Below are positions 5,772 to 6,527 of a stretch of DNA of 6,527 bases, one piece after another. The stretch lies in assembly GCA_031390175.1 (NCBI GenBank), contig JANMTF010000128.1:1-6527 (forward strand). Direction: 5' to 3'. Position 1 is the first letter of the stretch, and every line of letters begins with the position of its first letter. A model generated the notes under the pieces. That model saw only the letters and a program-made list of their open reading frames with translations, was not told the origin of the DNA and searched no databases. The position numbers and the translations under genes were made by a program. Source of the stretch: JAAFIP01 sp031390175 (GTDB taxonomy: Bacteria; Pseudomonadota; Gammaproteobacteria; Burkholderiales; Burkholderiaceae_C).

Positions 5772-5779
5772 AAAGGAAA
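5772..5779 (+). promoter_or_regulatory. Ribosome binding site of the M20 amidohydrolase gene
   Basis: AAAGGAAA, ending 8 bases before the ATG at 5788-5790. It decides the start, because the in-frame ATG at 5767 lies upstream of this site and has nothing comparable before it. Confidence 0.55.
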
Positions 5780-5787
5780 CCAACACC

Positions 5788-6527
5788 ATGAAAATCATTG
5801 ATTCCATCGTTACCCAAGCCGCAGGCATTGCCGCTATTCGCCGCGACATCCACGCCCACCCGGAGCTGTGTTTTCAGGAGGTGCGCACGGCAGACGTCGT
5901 AGCGGCCAAGCTGACCGAGTGGGGCATTCCGATCCACCGAGGCATGGGCACGACCGGCGTGGTGGGCATTGTCAAAGCGGGCACGTCTACCCGAGCCATT
6001 GGCCTGCGCGCCGATATGGACGCGCTGCCGATGCAGGAGTTCAACACCTTTGCCCACACCAGCACACATGCAGGCAAGATGCACGCCTGCGGGCACGACG
6101 GCCACACGGCCATGCTGCTGGCAGCGGCGCAGCATTTTGCGAAGAACCGTAACTTTGATGGCACGGTGTATTTGATCTTCCAGCCCGCTGAAGAGGGCGG
6201 TGGCGGTGCGCGCGAGATGATCAAGGACGGGCTGTTTGACAAGTTCCCGATGGACGCAGTGTTTGGCATGCACAACTGGCCGGGCACGCAGATCGGCAAA
6301 TTTGCCGCCAGTCCCGGGCCAGTGATGGCATCTAGCAACGAGTTCAAAATCACCGTCCACGGCAAAGGCGGGCACGCCGCGCTGCCGCACAACGCTGTGG
6401 ATCCTATCCCCGTTGCGGCGGCCATGGTGCAGGCGTTCCAAACCATCATCAGCCGCAACAAAAAGCCGATTGACGCTGGCGTGATCAGTGTGACGATGAT
6501 CCATGCGGGCGAGGCCACCAATGTGAT
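5788..6527 (+). CDS. M20 amidohydrolase (hippurate hydrolase/aminoacylase type), 3' end cut
   Basis: The first 246 residues are present; relatives usually have close to 400, so about 150 are missing beyond the right edge. Features of the M20D amidohydrolase group are clear: RRDIHAHPEL (18-27), LRADMDALP (73-81), HACGHDGHTAML (99-110) with the metal ligands C101 and H103, the catalytic pair E135-E136 in QPAEEG, and H162 in MHNWPG. GKGGHAALPH (192-201) opens the dimerisation domain. These cytoplasmic enzymes split amide bonds of N-acyl amino acids such as N-benzoylglycine or N-acetyl amino acids, or of indole-3-acetyl conjugates; the exact substrate cannot be read here. The gene is transcribed away from mqsR across a 254-base divergent region. 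It belongs to a different M20 subfamily from the ArgE-type enzyme on the other side of the toxin-antitoxin pair. Confidence 0.9.
   Translation, partial: MKIIDSIVTQAAGIAAIRRDIHAHPELCFQEVRTADVVAAKLTEWGIPIHRGMGTTGVVGIVKAGTSTRAIGLRADMDALPMQEFNTFAHTSTHAGKMHACGHDGHTAMLLAAAQHFAKNRNFDGTVYLIFQPAEEGGGGAREMIKDGLFDKFPMDAVFGMHNWPGTQIGKFAASPGPVMASSNEFKITVHGKGGHAALPHNAVDPIPVAAAMVQAFQTIISRNKKPIDAGVISVTMIHAGEATNV

Noticed and set aside
5767..5787. Alternative upstream ATG adding seven residues to the M20 amidohydrolase.
   Set aside because: The AAAGGAAA site lies between the two ATGs and serves the later one, and family members usually begin close to the MKIIDSIV segment.
5713..6504. A 263-codon open frame on the minus strand opposite the M20 amidohydrolase.
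   Set aside because: The plus strand carries the M20 signature residues in order, and the antisense product has no recognisable domain.

Overview
The window looks like chromosomal DNA of a GC-rich betaproteobacterium, most likely a member of the Comamonadaceae or a close Burkholderiales relative. This rests on the style of the proteins (a polyhydroxyalkanoate granule-system protein beside a lipoprotein-type COG4324 aminopeptidase, and an M20 amidohydrolase of the kind common in that group) and on high-GC coding sequence. It was not confirmed by any search.

Layout, left to right. A polyhydroxyalkanoic acid system protein (minus strand, cut by the window edge) overlaps by 26 bases the end of a predicted lipoprotein zinc aminopeptidase (minus). 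About 290 bases of non-coding DNA follow, packed with inverted repeats and REP-like fragments. Next comes a tight minus-strand series, read from right to left: toxin mqsR, antitoxin mqsA, an ArgE-type M20 deacetylase and a cytoplasmic molybdopterin oxidoreductase of the formate dehydrogenase/BisC type. The gaps in this series are 2, 12 and 0 bases. A 254-base divergent region with two operator-like dyads separates mqsR from a plus-strand M20 amidohydrolase (hippurate hydrolase/aminoacylase type), which runs off the right edge.

The best-supported and most interesting unit is the MqsR/MqsA toxin-antitoxin pair. Both proteins align with their Escherichia coli counterparts at every catalytic, zinc-binding and DNA-contact position I could compare. 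The pair lies directly upstream of, and apparently in one transcript with, two metabolic genes. These could therefore fall under control of the autoregulated toxin-antitoxin promoter. The mqsR end of the module is visibly poorer in GC than the oxidoreductase gene, which fits insertion of a mobile toxin-antitoxin cassette between two M20-family genes, although direct proof is lacking.

How the metabolic genes work together is not established. A deacylase next to an orphan molybdoenzyme could act in sequence on an N-acylated or N-oxidised compound, but this is inference. No tRNA, rRNA, CRISPR array, insertion sequence or canonical T-tailed terminator was seen.
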